From the NCBI GenBank assembly GCA_000827495.1, contig KN817595.1:124001-188000 (forward strand): a stretch of DNA of 64,000 bases. The letters are read 5' to 3'. The notes below the pieces were generated by a model. The model had not been told where the DNA came from, did not search any database, and saw only the letters and a list, made by a program, of their open reading frames with translations. The position numbers were made by a program, and so were the translations under genes. Of this stretch, positions 38,870 to 50,134 are shown one piece after another; positions within the stretch are counted from its first letter, which is position 1; each line of letters begins with the position of its first letter. The DNA comes from Hypholoma sublateritium FD-334 SS-4 (Eukaryota > Basidiomycota > Agaricomycetes > Agaricales > Strophariaceae).

Positions 38870-39379
38870 GTTGGGCGATATGGGTAGTTAAATGGTATTA
38901 GAAAAGAAAGCCTGCTTTCGGATTAGTGGCGCAGTGTGAGGTTCAAAAGAATGTGGGGTTTTTGTGGGTGTATGTATGGTGTGCTGGTTGCGGTTGTGTT
39001 GTCAAAGTGAAACCGCTTTGCCTTTACCGGGCAATCGGCATTTGCCTAAAAGTATACTACTTTCGCCGAGCTCCGCGTCTCGTTCCTTGTTCGTTCTTCT
39101 CATGCAGCCCTCCCTGGAAATCTTCTGTGTGGCTCACTCTCGCATTTTCTGTCACAAAATTGTGCCGGGCAGATTTCTCGGCCGATGCCACTGTGGATCA
39201 AATATGATCTGTGTGCTGAAATTTTACCCTCAGGAGCCAACGACTGCTGCAAAGACCTCCGCTCGCCTTCTACTCAGCCTGCCGCACATAAGGAACACTG
39301 GATACCCCACGCACTGGCCTTCCTGAACCCTCGTTGCCAACGAAATTTGATCATCCCGGCTGGATAATCGCCTCATCCT
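38870..39379. other. Promoter-side flank of the kinase gene
   Basis: No gene recognised; CT-rich tracts near 39060-39150 are compatible with a fungal promoter for the minus-strand kinase. Confidence 0.3.
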
Positions 39380-39670
39380 TTTTCGCATCTTTTCGCGTCC
39401 ACTTTGTCCCACCATCGCTTCCAGGCCTGTTGTGCAGCAAGAGAGAAATGCTTGGCCATTGTTCCGAACATCGCCCGAGTGAGCTGGATCATGCCTTCAA
39501 CTTGCCTTCAACAGACCTTGGTCTTTCCGAAGCGAATTGTCAATTGGATGGACTCTCACTCAAGTGAGAACCGGAATGGGTCATGAAGAGACCCCACCCA
39601 TGCTCCGGCTGCCTTATCATGTCGTAGACTGCGGCTACGATTCTTTGGATAGACTGTGGAAGAACGCTAT
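39380..39670 (-). pseudogene. Degenerate partial copy of the MYND-type gene
   Basis: The minus strand reads SIQRIVAAVYDMIRQPEHG and, further on, MIQLTRAMFGTMAKHF ... QAWKRWWDKVDAK. These parallel YIQRIIVAEYDLDNHPEMV and MIQLARVTFEPMGAPF ... LTWQQFRDKVDLK of the neighbouring gene at 40327-41188. The frame is broken by stops and shifts, so it is a relic of a tandem duplication. The stretch 39671-40326 between the two copies holds nothing recognisable. Confidence 0.6.
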
Positions 39671-40326
39671 CACTCTTTGGTTGTATGCTGATCAAATTCG
39701 ACATCTGCTACGCGGTCGTTGTGGCAAAATCCATGTTCGAGCCTGCCCACATTCCCATATAGTAAAGTCATTAGGCTTCAGACAGCCCTTAAGCTGTTGA
39801 ATGTAAAGGACACAAAACTCACGGCTTCGGAATTTATCTAATCATTTCAGCTAGATGATATGCCGCACCGTGACAACGGCTGAATATTGAATACCCGCCT
39901 TTCATGGGTCTTCTAAGTGACATAAAGGTCAATTGAATCTATCTCAGTCGAGAAAATGATGTGGTTGAGATATGATCCAAGATCAGCGCTCAGCAACGAT
40001 CAGGTCGAAGAAGCAATACGCACTGTGGCGAGTTATCTTATCTGCACTTTATCTTGTATTCTCTAAGTGGACATCATTTTGCCTGTCTATATCAGGTAAT
40101 TATTGCTATTATTGGTCGTTGTATCTTCGGAAGACGGTACATCTTTCCATTATCGACTCCAGAGTTGTTCCACACTGCGCCGACTTTTGAGATTTTCGCA
40201 TCGTAAATCAGGTCTGCGCCTGAAAAAAGGTGCAGCCGTATACTTGTTACTAGCCACAGGGCCGCGGCGATATTGCTTACGGTCAAACCCTTCTTTACAA
40301 TGTTACGAGGACTTAGAAAAAGGGTC

Positions 40327-41188
40327 CTATATGCGATTTGAATGGATATTCTGGAATAACCCTCCCTCACCAAAAATTGGAAGTTTCCCTCCGCGTTTGA
40401 CATCTTCCATTATGTCGGGTGTGATTAAATATGGCCTCGACAAACACTGGGTAGAACCGTGGTCTTTGAAATTGACGATACCGACTGAGTAACCAATCCA
40501 CCCTTTCAAATCCACTTTGTCGCGAAATTGTTGCCATGTCAGCTGTGACTGCAGCGGAAAAGGCGCTCCCATTGGCTCAAACGTCACTCGAGCGAGCTGG
40601 ATCATGTCTTCAATCTTAGCAGTTAGATCTTGGGCTTCCCGCAGTGTATTGAGGTCCTCCAGATGGCTGGGCTCGACCACGTAGTCAAAGTTGGCCGTGA
40701 ATGGCAGCCTCACCATCTCCGGGTGGTTATCCAGGTCATATTCCGCGACTATGATGCGTTGGATGTAATTGGAAAGCAACTGGTTGCTCATGAGCATGGT
40801 TATCTTCTTCGACACTTGTGCGGACGTTCCGATTTCCCTGCAGACGAGTATGTGGTCGGGTCTAATCATTGTTAGTGGAATATGTATGGACTTTGACGAG
40901 ATACAAGTACCAATTTCCCTTTGGCACTAGAGACGTGTGTCTCAATTATGATGTCCCCTCTGGCTCTGTTCGTAGAGGTTAACGCACCTTCTTCGAGCAT
41001 TACCGAGTCAGCTTGCACTACAGATCAACAACGATCGATATCTCATATGAACGCTGGATTTCATGACTCACAGCTTCGCATTTTTTCAGGTCGTTGGAGC
41101 CACCTGGTTTGCTGCATGTAGAACAGCCCGGCCCAAATCGCTTGCGGCTTTCTCTGACATCGGAGGTGGAAGGCCCAAGTGGTTCCAT
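40327..41188 (-). pseudogene. MYND-type zinc-finger protein with nonsense changes in the finger
   Basis: Exon 1 (41188-41072) encodes MEPLGPSTSDV then GCSTCSKPGGSNDLKKCEA, the first half of a MYND finger. The next segment, after a GTGAGT...CTGTAG intron, reads CKLTR, stop, CSKK, where the family would have Tyr, and the third segment reads HHN, stop, DT where Trp is expected. A last exon (about 40864-40327) is fully open: PDHILVCREIGTSAQVSKKI, a central helical part and a C-terminus without recognised domain. The gene looks like an Agaricomycete MYND-finger protein of unknown role that is losing its finger; sequencing error is a less likely explanation because two separate codons are hit. Confidence 0.55.
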
Positions 41189-41719
41189 GATGTTTAAAGT
41201 GAAATGTGAGCTGAAGGCAAGATGAAAGAATCAAGGCGCCCCGGTCTCTGCGCTGTTCCCCGCTGTTCCCCGCTATCTTATCTTGGCGCCCGGTAAAAAT
41301 GACGTCATTGCACGTTGATTGTCTATATTAGGTATTTAGCATCAGTAATCGTGCAATTTGGTTTTTCTGGTTACCCTAACTTAAATAACCGGGGAAAACC
41401 ACAAAAAACCACGAAACATGAGGACTGGGAAACTCAGGTTTCCGTCCTGAGAAACTGCACCAGTATATACGTAGGAAAAACTCAAAAACCAAAGAAAACC
41501 GAAGAAAACTCACGTAGCTGAGAACTCTGATCTACAACGTCTAATTAAACCACTTTTAATATACTTTCAAACACCGAAACACACGCATTAGCTGCTAACA
41601 CTTACTTACATCACACGTGACCCATTTCTGTTCGGCTTCTCTCGAAGTTGCCGCTTTTGCCGAAGCGATCTTTCAATTCCATCAACGGATTGGGGCACGC
41701 GAGAATCTTGCAAGTCATA
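41189..41719. other. Intergenic region before the TA-flanked element
   Basis: Contains a short repeat of CTGTTCCCCG (about 41250-41272) and A-rich micro-repeats (AACC, AAAACC) at 41380-41510. No gene recognised. Confidence 0.35.
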
Positions 41720-42397
41720 CTATCACTGGCCCAGTGTTTGAACTTTTCGATCAGTTGGCTCATATCTTTACAACAACACAACATCACACTTTAATTTCTC
41801 CACCTATAGAAACTNGAGGTCTTGGCCTACATACTTGTATTTTTTTCAGTGTGAAATTGTCGATTGGTGATATGTTTAAAGTGCTTTCAAAACTGACCTA
41901 GTGTTTGAAGCATTTGTCACACGGTGGTCACACGGATTTCAAGATCCGAAGGCAGCGTTCTGAGGCGATGGCCTGTCGGAGAATGAATTTCTCTCGCCCA
42001 AGTCTACGTCNNNNNNNNNNNNNNNNNNNNNNNNNNNNNNNNNNNNNNNNNNNNNNNNNNNNNNNNNNNNNNNNNNNNNNNNNNNNNNNNNNNNNNNNNN
42101 NNNNNNNNNNNNNNNNNNNNNNNAAGCACTTTCAGAGCTCACTCAATTTTTTTTGAAGGAAGGAAACAAGTATCACTCTTTCAATTCACCAAGCATTGAA
42201 AAACGCGCACTTAATCTCTGTTTCTTGCCTTTGGATTTGGAATTCAAATAAAATAAATTTCACAGAGCTATGCGCGTAGACTACCTTTACCTTCACTGAA
42301 TTTTTCAGATTTATTGAATGTGTGGTTGTGGAGGTATATGGCAAAACGTTGCGATATTCAAACACCCGACCTAGTTCAAACACTGGGCCAGTGATAG
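41720..42397. mobile_element. TA-flanked inverted-repeat element containing the assembly gap
   Basis: TA at 41718-41719 and 42398-42399 flanks inverted repeats CTATCACTGGCCCAGTGTTT with the inverse at 42378-42397. Perfect match extends about 24 bp, weaker beyond. The first seven bases (CTATCAC) are the same as in the element at 25903. The interior has no recognised gene and includes a run of N at 42011-42123. Confidence 0.7.
42011..42123. other. Assembly gap (113 N)
   Basis: Continuous N run. It lies inside the inverted-repeat element, where repeats would hinder assembly. Confidence 0.99.
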
Positions 42398-42399
42398 TA

Positions 42400-43716
42400 A
42401 AGGACGAGGAGGCGACGGCACGCCGGTGGGCTGATGCACGGCTTGTAGCACAATATATTCTCTGGGGTGAAATATGTGGACCGTGCCAGCCATTGTGCAC
42501 GCATGAAGAGAGAGATCGTTCGCCGTTGCACTTCAGTACTGCATCACGGCATTAGGCCGGCGCCTCGCTGTTTCCTGTCCATGCGTAAATGCGCTCACTG
42601 CAGGGTGCGCGGGCAGGCAGTCATATACATACATTTTTTAAAAAATTTATCTGAGCTCACACCAACAAGATTTTGAATAAGCAGTTTGTAAAAAAAATGC
42701 CAGAAATCAGTGAGCACTAAGTCAGCAGCAAAGGCAAGGCTGCCCTATTGGTGTTCATATACAGACTTAGACCTAAAATATAAAGCTAGTTCAGCGAGAT
42801 ATGATATTACAGTCAAAGTACTTTAAAGTTTATTCTATATCAGCTCACCGCCGCCGCCTTCAATAATATAAGACCCTGAATAATAAATATAATATCTGCA
42901 TCCCGTTCATCGTTGGCACGTTCTCTCTGCCACCTCCTTCAATGATACAAATCACCGGACGCGATATTTATCTGCATCATGGTGACACATCAACCTATGA
43001 TGGTGTGCTGCGCCATTGCACACCTTGTTATCGCACTGCCCTGTGTAGGCGGAGCGCAGCCCAGACTGCCCGGTATATACTTCCGTATCCTGAAAGCCAA
43101 TGCAGCCCTTGCTAGGCGCTTGTGCCTCTTCGGTCACCAGTGTAATAAAATGTATTTGCTTCTGCTGTTACTTATGTATTTCCAGCGGACACAGGATACC
43201 TTTCTGCTAAATCTATAAACAAAATCAAGTCAAGATCGGATGATCAAGGTTGACGTTGGGCGCTGGGGCCAGCTCGCTTAGATAAAATAAGACGCCCGAC
43301 GCCCCGACGCGTCCACGCGTCATTGCACGTGTGATGGCGGCACAATCGGATTCTCGGCAAATGGGATCCAGAAAGTCCCCGGCAAGTCTCTGCCTCGGGA
43401 TTTCCTTGCGATTGTAAGGGTTAAACTGAAGGTTTAGGCAAGAGTTAAGGGTACTCTTGTTAGGTGTTAGTGACTGTAGATAGCAAAAATTCTAGCGACC
43501 ATGATGGCCATCAGTGATGGCGTGTGCTAGTGTGTAGCGTGTGTGAATATTTGCCGATAAATAATGTCATACGAAGAACTTGCCAATAAGTACCGTTGAT
43601 TCACTAAGTACTTATTACCTCGACCTGATAACGTCCGCATCATATCCACATCCGACAGGATCCACGATATTCAAGCCAAAGTCCACTTTCATTAATTATA
43701 TCGGTAGACCGCAACG
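42400..43716. other. Intergenic region before the HET-domain gene
   Basis: AT-rich in the first 500 bases, then mixed. A near-direct phrase (CACCTCCTTCAATGATA / CGCCTTCAATAATATA) at about 42850-42950 suggests a small duplicated piece. No gene recognised. Confidence 0.35.
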
Positions 43717-45686
43717 ATGGGGATGAAGATTCCGCCCGTTCATGCTGTGCGTACGCATGCACTGCACGATCCCCAGTGACAATCTCATATGGTCAACGCA
43801 CGATACTTTTTATCTAGGGCTCCAAAGTGACGAAAGCTCGTTTGAACCCAGCATTGAAAGACCTGCTCACAAATATATCAACCACACAAAGAGTTGTCAT
43901 GGAAAATGAATTCGCCGAATCGGGCCCGCTGACTCGCCAGCTGGAACTAGCACTGCGCGCTTATGTGTTTGACCAAATGCCTATACGGCTATTAGCACTT
44001 CCTGGAATGCAACTTATCGACAGAGAAGATATAATAGTCCACATCAACAACAAATTGGCCCATCTCAAACGCGAGGAAAATATCGAATTGATGCTCGAAA
44101 CAGTCCGAAAGCTGTCGAAGGTGAGGGTCTCCGAAGCCGACCGTCGCAACGACAATCCACAGGATGAAGATGTTCGAGAGGACCCTTTGAAAGCTGTCTT
44201 CCAGTTTCTCTTCTCTGAATTCGGAGGTTATGCGGTACTATCACATACATGGTTCCATGGTCGTGACTGGGAGATCAGGTATCAAGATACGCTGGCGAAG
44301 AACTGGCGTTCACGTTACAAGAAGTATCCCGGATACAAGAAGATAGAGGGATTCTGCAACCTTGCACAGAAGTGGGGTGTCTCCCTGGCATGGGCCGATA
44401 CAATTTGCATTAACAAAGACAGTAGCGCCGAACTCGATGAATCGATTCGGTCCATGTATCAATGGTATCAAGATTCGTCGATATGCATAACGTATCTCTA
44501 TGAAACGTCAAACGGACCATTGCCCGCCGGATCAACCTCTACAACGCCTGAACATTTCCCCGATACGATGCCTCTACTTTATGCTTCCATGAACAAGGAT
44601 CGATGGTTTACCCGCGGTTGGACTCTTCAAGAACTTATGGCTCCCAAGCGGCTTAAATTCTATGATCACCATTGGAGGGCCATCTGCCTCGGTGACAATG
44701 ACAAGGACGACCCTGACATTCAAAGCCTTGTATTAAATGTGACAGGGATAGGCTCTGAGGACTTTGTGTCCTTTGACCCACTGAAGACCGCCAGCAGTGT
44801 CATTGAACGAATGGTTTGGGCGACAAAACGGACTACTACACGAGGCGAAGATCGCGCGTACTCGTTAATGGGAATATTTGGTGTGAGCATGCCGACGTCT
44901 TACGGAGAAGGAGCTGAGCGGGCGTTCTTTCGCTTGGTAAAAGCAATCATCACATCGCGGGATATCTCACAAGTCATACAAATCCTGGCATGGGGTGGAA
45001 AGCCTATCTCGGACAAGATACATCTATCTCGCCTCATTCCATCTAGCCCGGAATGTTTTCTACACAACCCCATAGCCCTTGACAGCATCTCTGATAGATT
45101 GACATCCAACGACATTGCAAAAGCATGTCAAATGTTCCCCTTAACCGGCAAGGCCATGATCCTAACACATCTTGGGCTGAGGGTGCGTTTACTACTTGTG
45201 CGGGCCCATCCAGTTAGCCTTTTGACCTCTGGATCATCCAAGACGGGACAGGGACATGAAGTGGGGCCATGGAGAGTTAAATTCACTTGTTCCAACCTTT
45301 CTTTTGACAATCCAACTCGCCATCCCACTGGAATCATGGGGATTGATCTGAAGAGGATGCAGCCTTATCGCCCAAGAGAAAATGACTTCTCTTCAATTTG
45401 TGGAACAATCGGCATTCATGAATTTGTCTTTGGCATTTTCACTTTTTCAGAGGAAGAAACGCACGTCATCATCCCACCTTGCTTTTGCGCCTTCCTTCTG
45501 GCAATTCCCATGTTAGACAACAATGATTTCTCGCTGGAAAGCTTGTCACCGGACAAATTTCAACCAAAATGGAAAATTGATACTCACGAAATTATATACA
45601 TTCATGACAGGACGAAGCCCGATAACATACGCATGGAAAAGTCAAAGAACAATGGTACCATGAAAGTAATGACTGTTAATTTGTAG
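43717..45686 (+). CDS. HET-domain protein
   Basis: A short first exon (43717-43746, MGMKIPPVHA) joins at 43818 in frame after a GTGCGT...TCTAG intron; otherwise the first ATG in the long exon is 43899. The product would be about 630 aa. An N-terminal helical region (about 120 aa) precedes a HET domain: GGYAVLSHTWFHGRDWEI, KIEGFCNLAQKWGVSLAWAD, SIRSMYQWYQDSSICITYL, then WFTRGWTLQELMAPKRLKFY. Next come RTTTRGEDRAYSLMGIFGV and PTSYGEGAERAFFRLVKAII, the usual continuation in basidiomycete HET proteins, and a C-terminal beta-rich region. HET domains trigger cell death in non-self recognition in ascomycetes; in basidiomycetes the role is largely unproven. The long exon is free of stops. It immediately precedes the seven-copy tandem family. 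Confidence 0.88.
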
Positions 45687-45998
45687 TTATGGAACAATCT
45701 CGAGAACGAGAAATTCCTTTGTTTTGCATGGACTGTATGTGTATAGTACTACAAACTAGGATGTATATTTGTATACTATGGTTCTACGAGCATCAGGCTA
45801 AGCGTTCTAAAAGCAATTTGATATTAATATCATATATGTTTCTATTCAATGCATTGTACTAAAATGTTCCTTGCGTAGAGAGTACAAAGTATCAGAGGTC
45901 GTGTACGTGAGTTCGTGATGGTGTAGCATCATCTCCAGCACAACCACACACCACAAAAAGTATGCTTAGCCGTTGCTCAGTCGTTGTTCAGCTGGGTC
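45687..45998. other. 3' flank of the HET-domain gene
   Basis: AT-rich, no gene recognised; probable transcription end of the HET gene. Confidence 0.4.
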
Positions 45999-46038
45999 CT
46001 GCGGCTATGGACGAGTTAGACTCATGATCGGTGAAGTT
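45999..46038 (+). promoter_or_regulatory. Shared upstream motif, copy 1
   Basis: CTGCGGCTATGGACGAGTTA followed by GACTCATGATCGG, about 130 bp before the ATG of copy 1. One base differs from the consensus palindrome GAGTCAGACTC. Confidence 0.6.
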
Positions 46039-46127
46039 ACAGTATCCCCAGCCCAGAGTACTTACCTCCCAACTTGATCCCAACCGTGCTGAACCAAGGG
46101 CCCTTCTTACCACAGTCACCACATAGC

Positions 46128-46798
46128 ATGGCATCCCACTCGCGCAGCCTGCCACGGGTCCGACCTTCGATTCTACGCTTCGGCGTTCGCACCGTCGAAG
46201 GTGCTTTGCAGGCATTCAAGTCATCAGACGCCGAAGAAAAACATGGCTGCCTTGCAGACGCTATAGGTATTCCGGGACGACCATTAGAAAGCCCGGGAGG
46301 GGGCCGCCGAAGATATTCTGGCGTTCCGGACGCCCAGAAGAAAGCACAGGCGAAGGTCGCTGAGGATGAGTGCACATTGCGGGACGCTCATAAAAAAGAC
46401 TCTAAGGATAGACCCTTCTGAGGACAAGCGGGCGCGGTCTGACACACGGGCTAAAGAGGCTGCTGAGTGGGACGCAGAACTCAAGCGCCTCCAGGTCGAC
46501 GATGTCATGCGTCTGAAACTCCAAATCGACGATGACAGGAGACTAGTCGCCGACCTTAGTCGCAGGCGGACGCCATGACAGCCGAAGCAGAAGAAATGCG
46601 CGAGTATGTGCGCTCAAGAGTCGGGGACCTGGAAAGATTGATGGGCCCGTACGAGGTGAACTTTGTTCATTTTTGGTGATTGCGTATAGACTGAATGCAA
46701 TTCCATAGGACCGCGACACTCTTTCGAATATCCGCACGCGAGTCGCCAGTAGAGCTGTGGCGAGTTCAGCGGGTATTGATAACGTGCTGCCGTCGTGA
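46128..46798 (+). pseudogene. Tandem coiled-coil family, copy 1 (frameshifted)
   Basis: Begins at the conserved AGCATGGC start context. The family N-terminus is visible but spread over frames (QPATGPTFDSTL in one, VEGALQAFKSSDAEE in another), so at least two shifts are present. The later part reads KEAAEWDAELKRLQVDD and then, in another frame, EMREYVRSRVGDLERLM. The intron 46656-46708 and the last exon from 46709 (DRDTLSNIRTRVASRA ... NVLPS, stop) are intact and in frame with the preceding piece. It is the most diverged copy and closest to the HET gene. Confidence 0.6.
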
Positions 46799-47430
46799 CT
46801 CCGAGTCATATAGGCATGTGGGAGATGTCCGCATGCACAACTTTGTATCGTGTACAGACTGGGATAAAATCCAGTATTAATTAATTTTCTCGAAATTCCG
46901 CCACTGTGGCACAGTAATTTACATCTTGTATCGGCTTCCGGCTGGCTCTCGTTTGGAGGCGCGTCTTCGCCGCGATGGCGATCTTTCACGAGGCGCTGAA
47001 GGAGCGCGCGGAGTGGATCGAGGAGGAAGCCGCGTCGGAGGTGAAAAAGATGTAACACAGCTAGTCATGGCCGACATCGTGGGTGTTTAAGACGTCAAGC
47101 AAGAAGTGGTGACGACGCTTAGGAAGACTCTGTGAGCATATGTATTTACATATATCTTGGTTTCCCACTGCATTCGCGGGATACGGACAGGTTATTGGTT
47201 TGGACGTACGGCAATCTGTACATGAATTGCTTTTCGCGTTGTATGAATTATATGCCTTGATATCGTAGGTCTGTCAACTTGACCATTGTTGCGCAAGTAG
47301 GAATAAGTGCTTACTGGAGGTAGAGTGTGCGTGTGTTCGCGGCGCGGCCTCATTTTACCAAGTCGTGGATTCGCTTATTTTGCGAGAGACAAACATAAAC
47401 ACGCGCCCCAAAAATATGCCCATGCTCCTG
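46799..47430. other. Spacer between copies 1 and 2
   Basis: An orphan Glu/Arg-rich segment (FHEALKERAEWIEEEAASEV, about 46982-47042) resembles the helical middle of the family and may be a fragment of another copy. Nothing else recognised. Confidence 0.35.
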
Positions 47431-47480
47431 CCTGCAGGCTGAGGATATGGACGAGTCAGGCTGCAGGGTCGGTCCAGTAC
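47431..47480 (+). promoter_or_regulatory. Shared upstream motif, copy 2
   Basis: ATGGACGAGTCAGGCTGCAG with flanking GGCTGAGGAT; about 70 bp before the ATG. The second half of the palindrome is lost. Confidence 0.45.
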
Positions 47481-47517
47481 TCCCAAGTTACCACCACCAC
47501 CAAACCACCGACATAGG

Positions 47518-48110
47518 ATGGCTTCCCCACTAGAAACGCCTGACACGGGTACGCCCGTCGACCCCCCGCTCTACACCCCCACTGTCCGCGCCGCTATGCA
47601 AGCTATCGACCTCAAGCTGTCCGACGCACAGGAGCAAGCCGTCGCGGCGGCAATGCAGGCGCTCCTGGATGCGCAGAAGAAAATAGTCACGGAGATGATA
47701 CAAGCGCTCTTGGACGCGCAGGAGAAAAAGGTCATGGAGATCGTGCGCGTGCTGGGCGATAGCCAGAACAAGAGGGAAATGGAGAGGATCCAGGAATTCG
47801 AGAGCACCCATACGCAGCTCGTTCGATTCAGCGGCCAGCTGGATGGCGTGGTGAAGGGCATTTCTGAGAACCGCCTCCAGCGGGCGGCGCTTACCAAAGC
47901 GCACGCTGCCCACGAGGCGAAAACGGCAGAAAACCACGCGCGCGTGGTCTCGGCGATTGAGGACTTGCAGAGCTGGGTGGTGGCGGAGGTGGCATTTCTT
48001 TTCTTTTCTGCGATTGAGTGTTGGCTGAGTGCAGCTCCCGTGTGTAGGACCCCAAGGCCTTTGCGAGGATTAAAGCGCGCGTAGTGATGGCGAACACCAA
48101 GAAAACTTGA
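47518..48110 (+). CDS. Tandem coiled-coil family, copy 2 (intact)
   Basis: Exon 1 47518-47988, intron 47989-48047 (GTGGCA...TGTAG), exon 2 48048-48110; 177 aa. N-terminus MASPLETPDTGTP; then IDLKLSDAQEQAVAAAMQAL and repeated LLDAQ(E/K)KKV units forming a heptad-rich amphipathic helix (TEMIQALLDAQEKKVMEIVR). The middle QFESTHTQL-type segment is followed by AHEAKTAENHARVVSAIEDL and the conserved pre-intron DLQSWVVAE. The last exon is DPKAFARIKARVVMANTKKT. No transmembrane segment or signal peptide. Function unknown; the structure suggests a soluble, helical, probably oligomeric protein. Reading through the intron would give a slightly longer product. Confidence 0.65.
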
Positions 48111-48570
48111 ACGTGTTCAAGTTGATGGCCCTGTGCTATCCGTTATGACTCCGATGTGCCGAGACGGCATGTGTGTGTGATGACCACCCTTGCTCAAAAC
48201 GTCGTTTTCATTGGTTTCTCTGATCAATGCACAGGAATACGTTCATTAGATGTGTTTTCCATTGGATTTATTTTGTAATATATACTTTGCAGTCGCCGTT
48301 TGTGCGTGCGTTCAGTTTGGAGCACTGCCTTTCTACCGGTGCTGGCGGGCGGCTTCTTGAGCCTGTGTTCAGCGCGTTCCTCATTAATTGATACCATCTA
48401 TTTCTTGTCCATTTGGGCCTTCAAGTTTGGATCATTCTACTGATCCATACCGCGTTTGCGATATAGCGTCAATTGGCCCCAATTTGGCCCTGTGGATCCG
48501 GCAATTTCAAATTCGCGAGAACCAAACCAGCACAAATATGCGCCTCCACATTATGCTCAGGCTCCCACTG
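48111..48570. other. Spacer between copies 2 and 3
   Basis: Around 48310-48395 the plus strand reads RAFSLEHCLST ... LLEPVFSAFLIN, weakly resembling the block found upstream of copies 4-7. CCTGTGGATCCG at about 48489 is shared with copies 4 and 7. Confidence 0.4.
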
Positions 48571-48610
48571 GTGCGGCTACGGACGAGCGAAGTCAGAATC
48601 GGTTAAGTAC
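48571..48610 (+). promoter_or_regulatory. Shared upstream motif, copy 3
   Basis: GTGCGGCTACGGACGAGCGA then AGTCAGAATCGGTTAAGTAC; a few bases inserted in the palindrome relative to the consensus; about 70 bp before the ATG. Confidence 0.5.
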
Positions 48611-48656
48611 TCCACCTTTTTCCCAACCAACTTAAACCAACTTCTACCCACACAGC

Positions 48657-49315
48657 ATGGCTTCCCCAATCACGCAGTCCGCTGCGGGTACCACCGTCGA
48701 GCCTGCGCTTCACACCCTGACTGCCGAGATAGAGGCATTCTGGTTATTAGACACCGAGGAAACAAGGTCCGAAGAAGTTATGCGGATATTAATGAATGAC
48801 CAGGAGGAAGCCCCGGAGGAGAGTGTTGAGGGTACGCAACGAGCCGCTGAAAGTACGCAGGCGTGGTTGGACACTCAGGATGAAACGTGGTGCGACGCGC
48901 AGGATGAAAAGGACGATAAGAGAGATGCAGAGATAGTGCGCCTCCTGGCCAACGATCCGGAGAAATGGGATGCTAAGCTGGCCGACCTCCAAGCGCATGT
49001 CGACGAAATGAATGCCGATACTCGCAATGCTAACGCTTTCATCGAAGAGACAACTGACGCCGTCGCTGCTATGTGGGCCGAGAACGACAAAGCAGCAGAA
49101 ATTCCACGCGAGATTGTGTACTTAGGAATGCGAGATTTGCAAAGATGGATAGCGTTCAGGGTGACCTTCATTATTTCGTCAAATTGGGTGTGGACTGACC
49201 ACAGCTTCCATAGGACCCCGACGCTTTTGCGAGGATGCAAGTTCGAGTAGAGATAAACAACGCCAGGAAAGCCGTGTCGAGTTCGGCGGTTACTGATGGT
49301 GCGGTGCCGTTGTGA
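48657..49315 (+). CDS. Tandem coiled-coil family, copy 3 (intact)
   Basis: Exon 1 48657-49160, intron 49161-49213 (GTGACC...CATAG), exon 2 49214-49315; 201 aa. N-terminus MASPITQSAAGTTVEPALH keeps the family pattern; LTAEIEAFWLLDTEETRSEE replaces the usual helix; the middle is strongly acidic (DTQDETWCDAQDEKDDKRDA) unlike the Ala/Arg-rich middles of copies 5-7. The conserved pre-intron block is MRDLQRWIAFR and the last exon DPDAFARMQVRVEINN ... VTDGAVPL. Together with copy 2 it shows that the two-exon layout encodes a complete protein. Confidence 0.65.
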
Positions 49316-50023
49316 CTCGGGATCTAATGTACCAAGACGGAATATGTGCGATGATCTCCTCAGGACCCATCTTCGTGCTTACCCGCATAAAATGTATTTC
49401 AACTTTAAAGTTGAAAGTACACTTACTCCAACTTTTGTGCCATAAATCTCCAATCAATATTGGTCGTCTAAGTCTCAGAATCTGTAATCTTGGTAGCATA
49501 TAGGACACCGATTGTGAAGAGTGGGTTTATGCCAAGTTGATGGTCTATTTTAATGGATATGTAAGTACTCGGTACGCGAGGTGACTGGAGTTTCGGAGCC
49601 GCCGCGCGCCCCACAAAATTAAGCGCGTGTACAATGCGTGTGTATATTTAAATTTTAAGATCCTGGACAGCTTCTACCAGAAATTTCCAATGCGAATAGT
49701 GGAGAGTGAGGACTTTGTGGCTCAACGTTTACTTTTTTGACAGTCAACCTGAAGCTTGTAGGTCCGCGCTGGTCCTCGGCCTGTTGATCCGTGCCTCTGA
49801 ATTGCGACTTCGAGACAGCTGCTCCGCGTCTCTTGAATTCATCTATAGTACATGACGTTCCCGCCGCTGTCTCCAACCGTGACGTACATGCGCGCGTTCC
49901 ATTTCTCTGAGCGGTACCCACTCTTCGCGAGAGCGATCGTGCGCCAGCTCGAGCCCGCGTTCGGCACGTACTTCATCATTTCCCCCTTCGTTTGACCCTG
50001 TGGATCCGCCACGCCCCCGGCTC
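49316..50023. repeat. Spacer with the upstream block of copy 4
   Basis: The last 150 bases contain a conserved block also found before copies 5-7: on the plus strand YMRAFHFSERYPLFARAIV and LEPAFGTYFIISPFV, then CCCTGTGGATCCGCCACG. In copy 6 the same block reads YMRAVQFSVWYLLSAREN. It looks like the end of a coding exon dragged along with the duplication unit; the parent gene is not identified. Confidence 0.45.
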
Positions 50024-50060
50024 CTGCGGCTGTGGACGAGTCAGACTCATGATCGATACA
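50024..50060 (+). promoter_or_regulatory. Shared upstream motif, copy 4
   Basis: CTGCGGCTGTGGACGAGTCA then GACTCATGATCGATAC; contains the exact palindrome GAGTC-A-GACTC, about 85-110 bp before the ATG. Confidence 0.65.
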
Positions 50061-50134
50061 GCCACATACTTTACTCCCAACTTATTCCCAACCAAGTCAA
50101 CCCAACCGTTCGCACCACACAGTCACCACATAGC

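Noticed and set aside
41617..42560. A gene interrupted by the TA-flanked element at 41720
   Set aside because: Joining the flanks after removing the element gives a stop within a dozen codons and the two open frames are out of phase.
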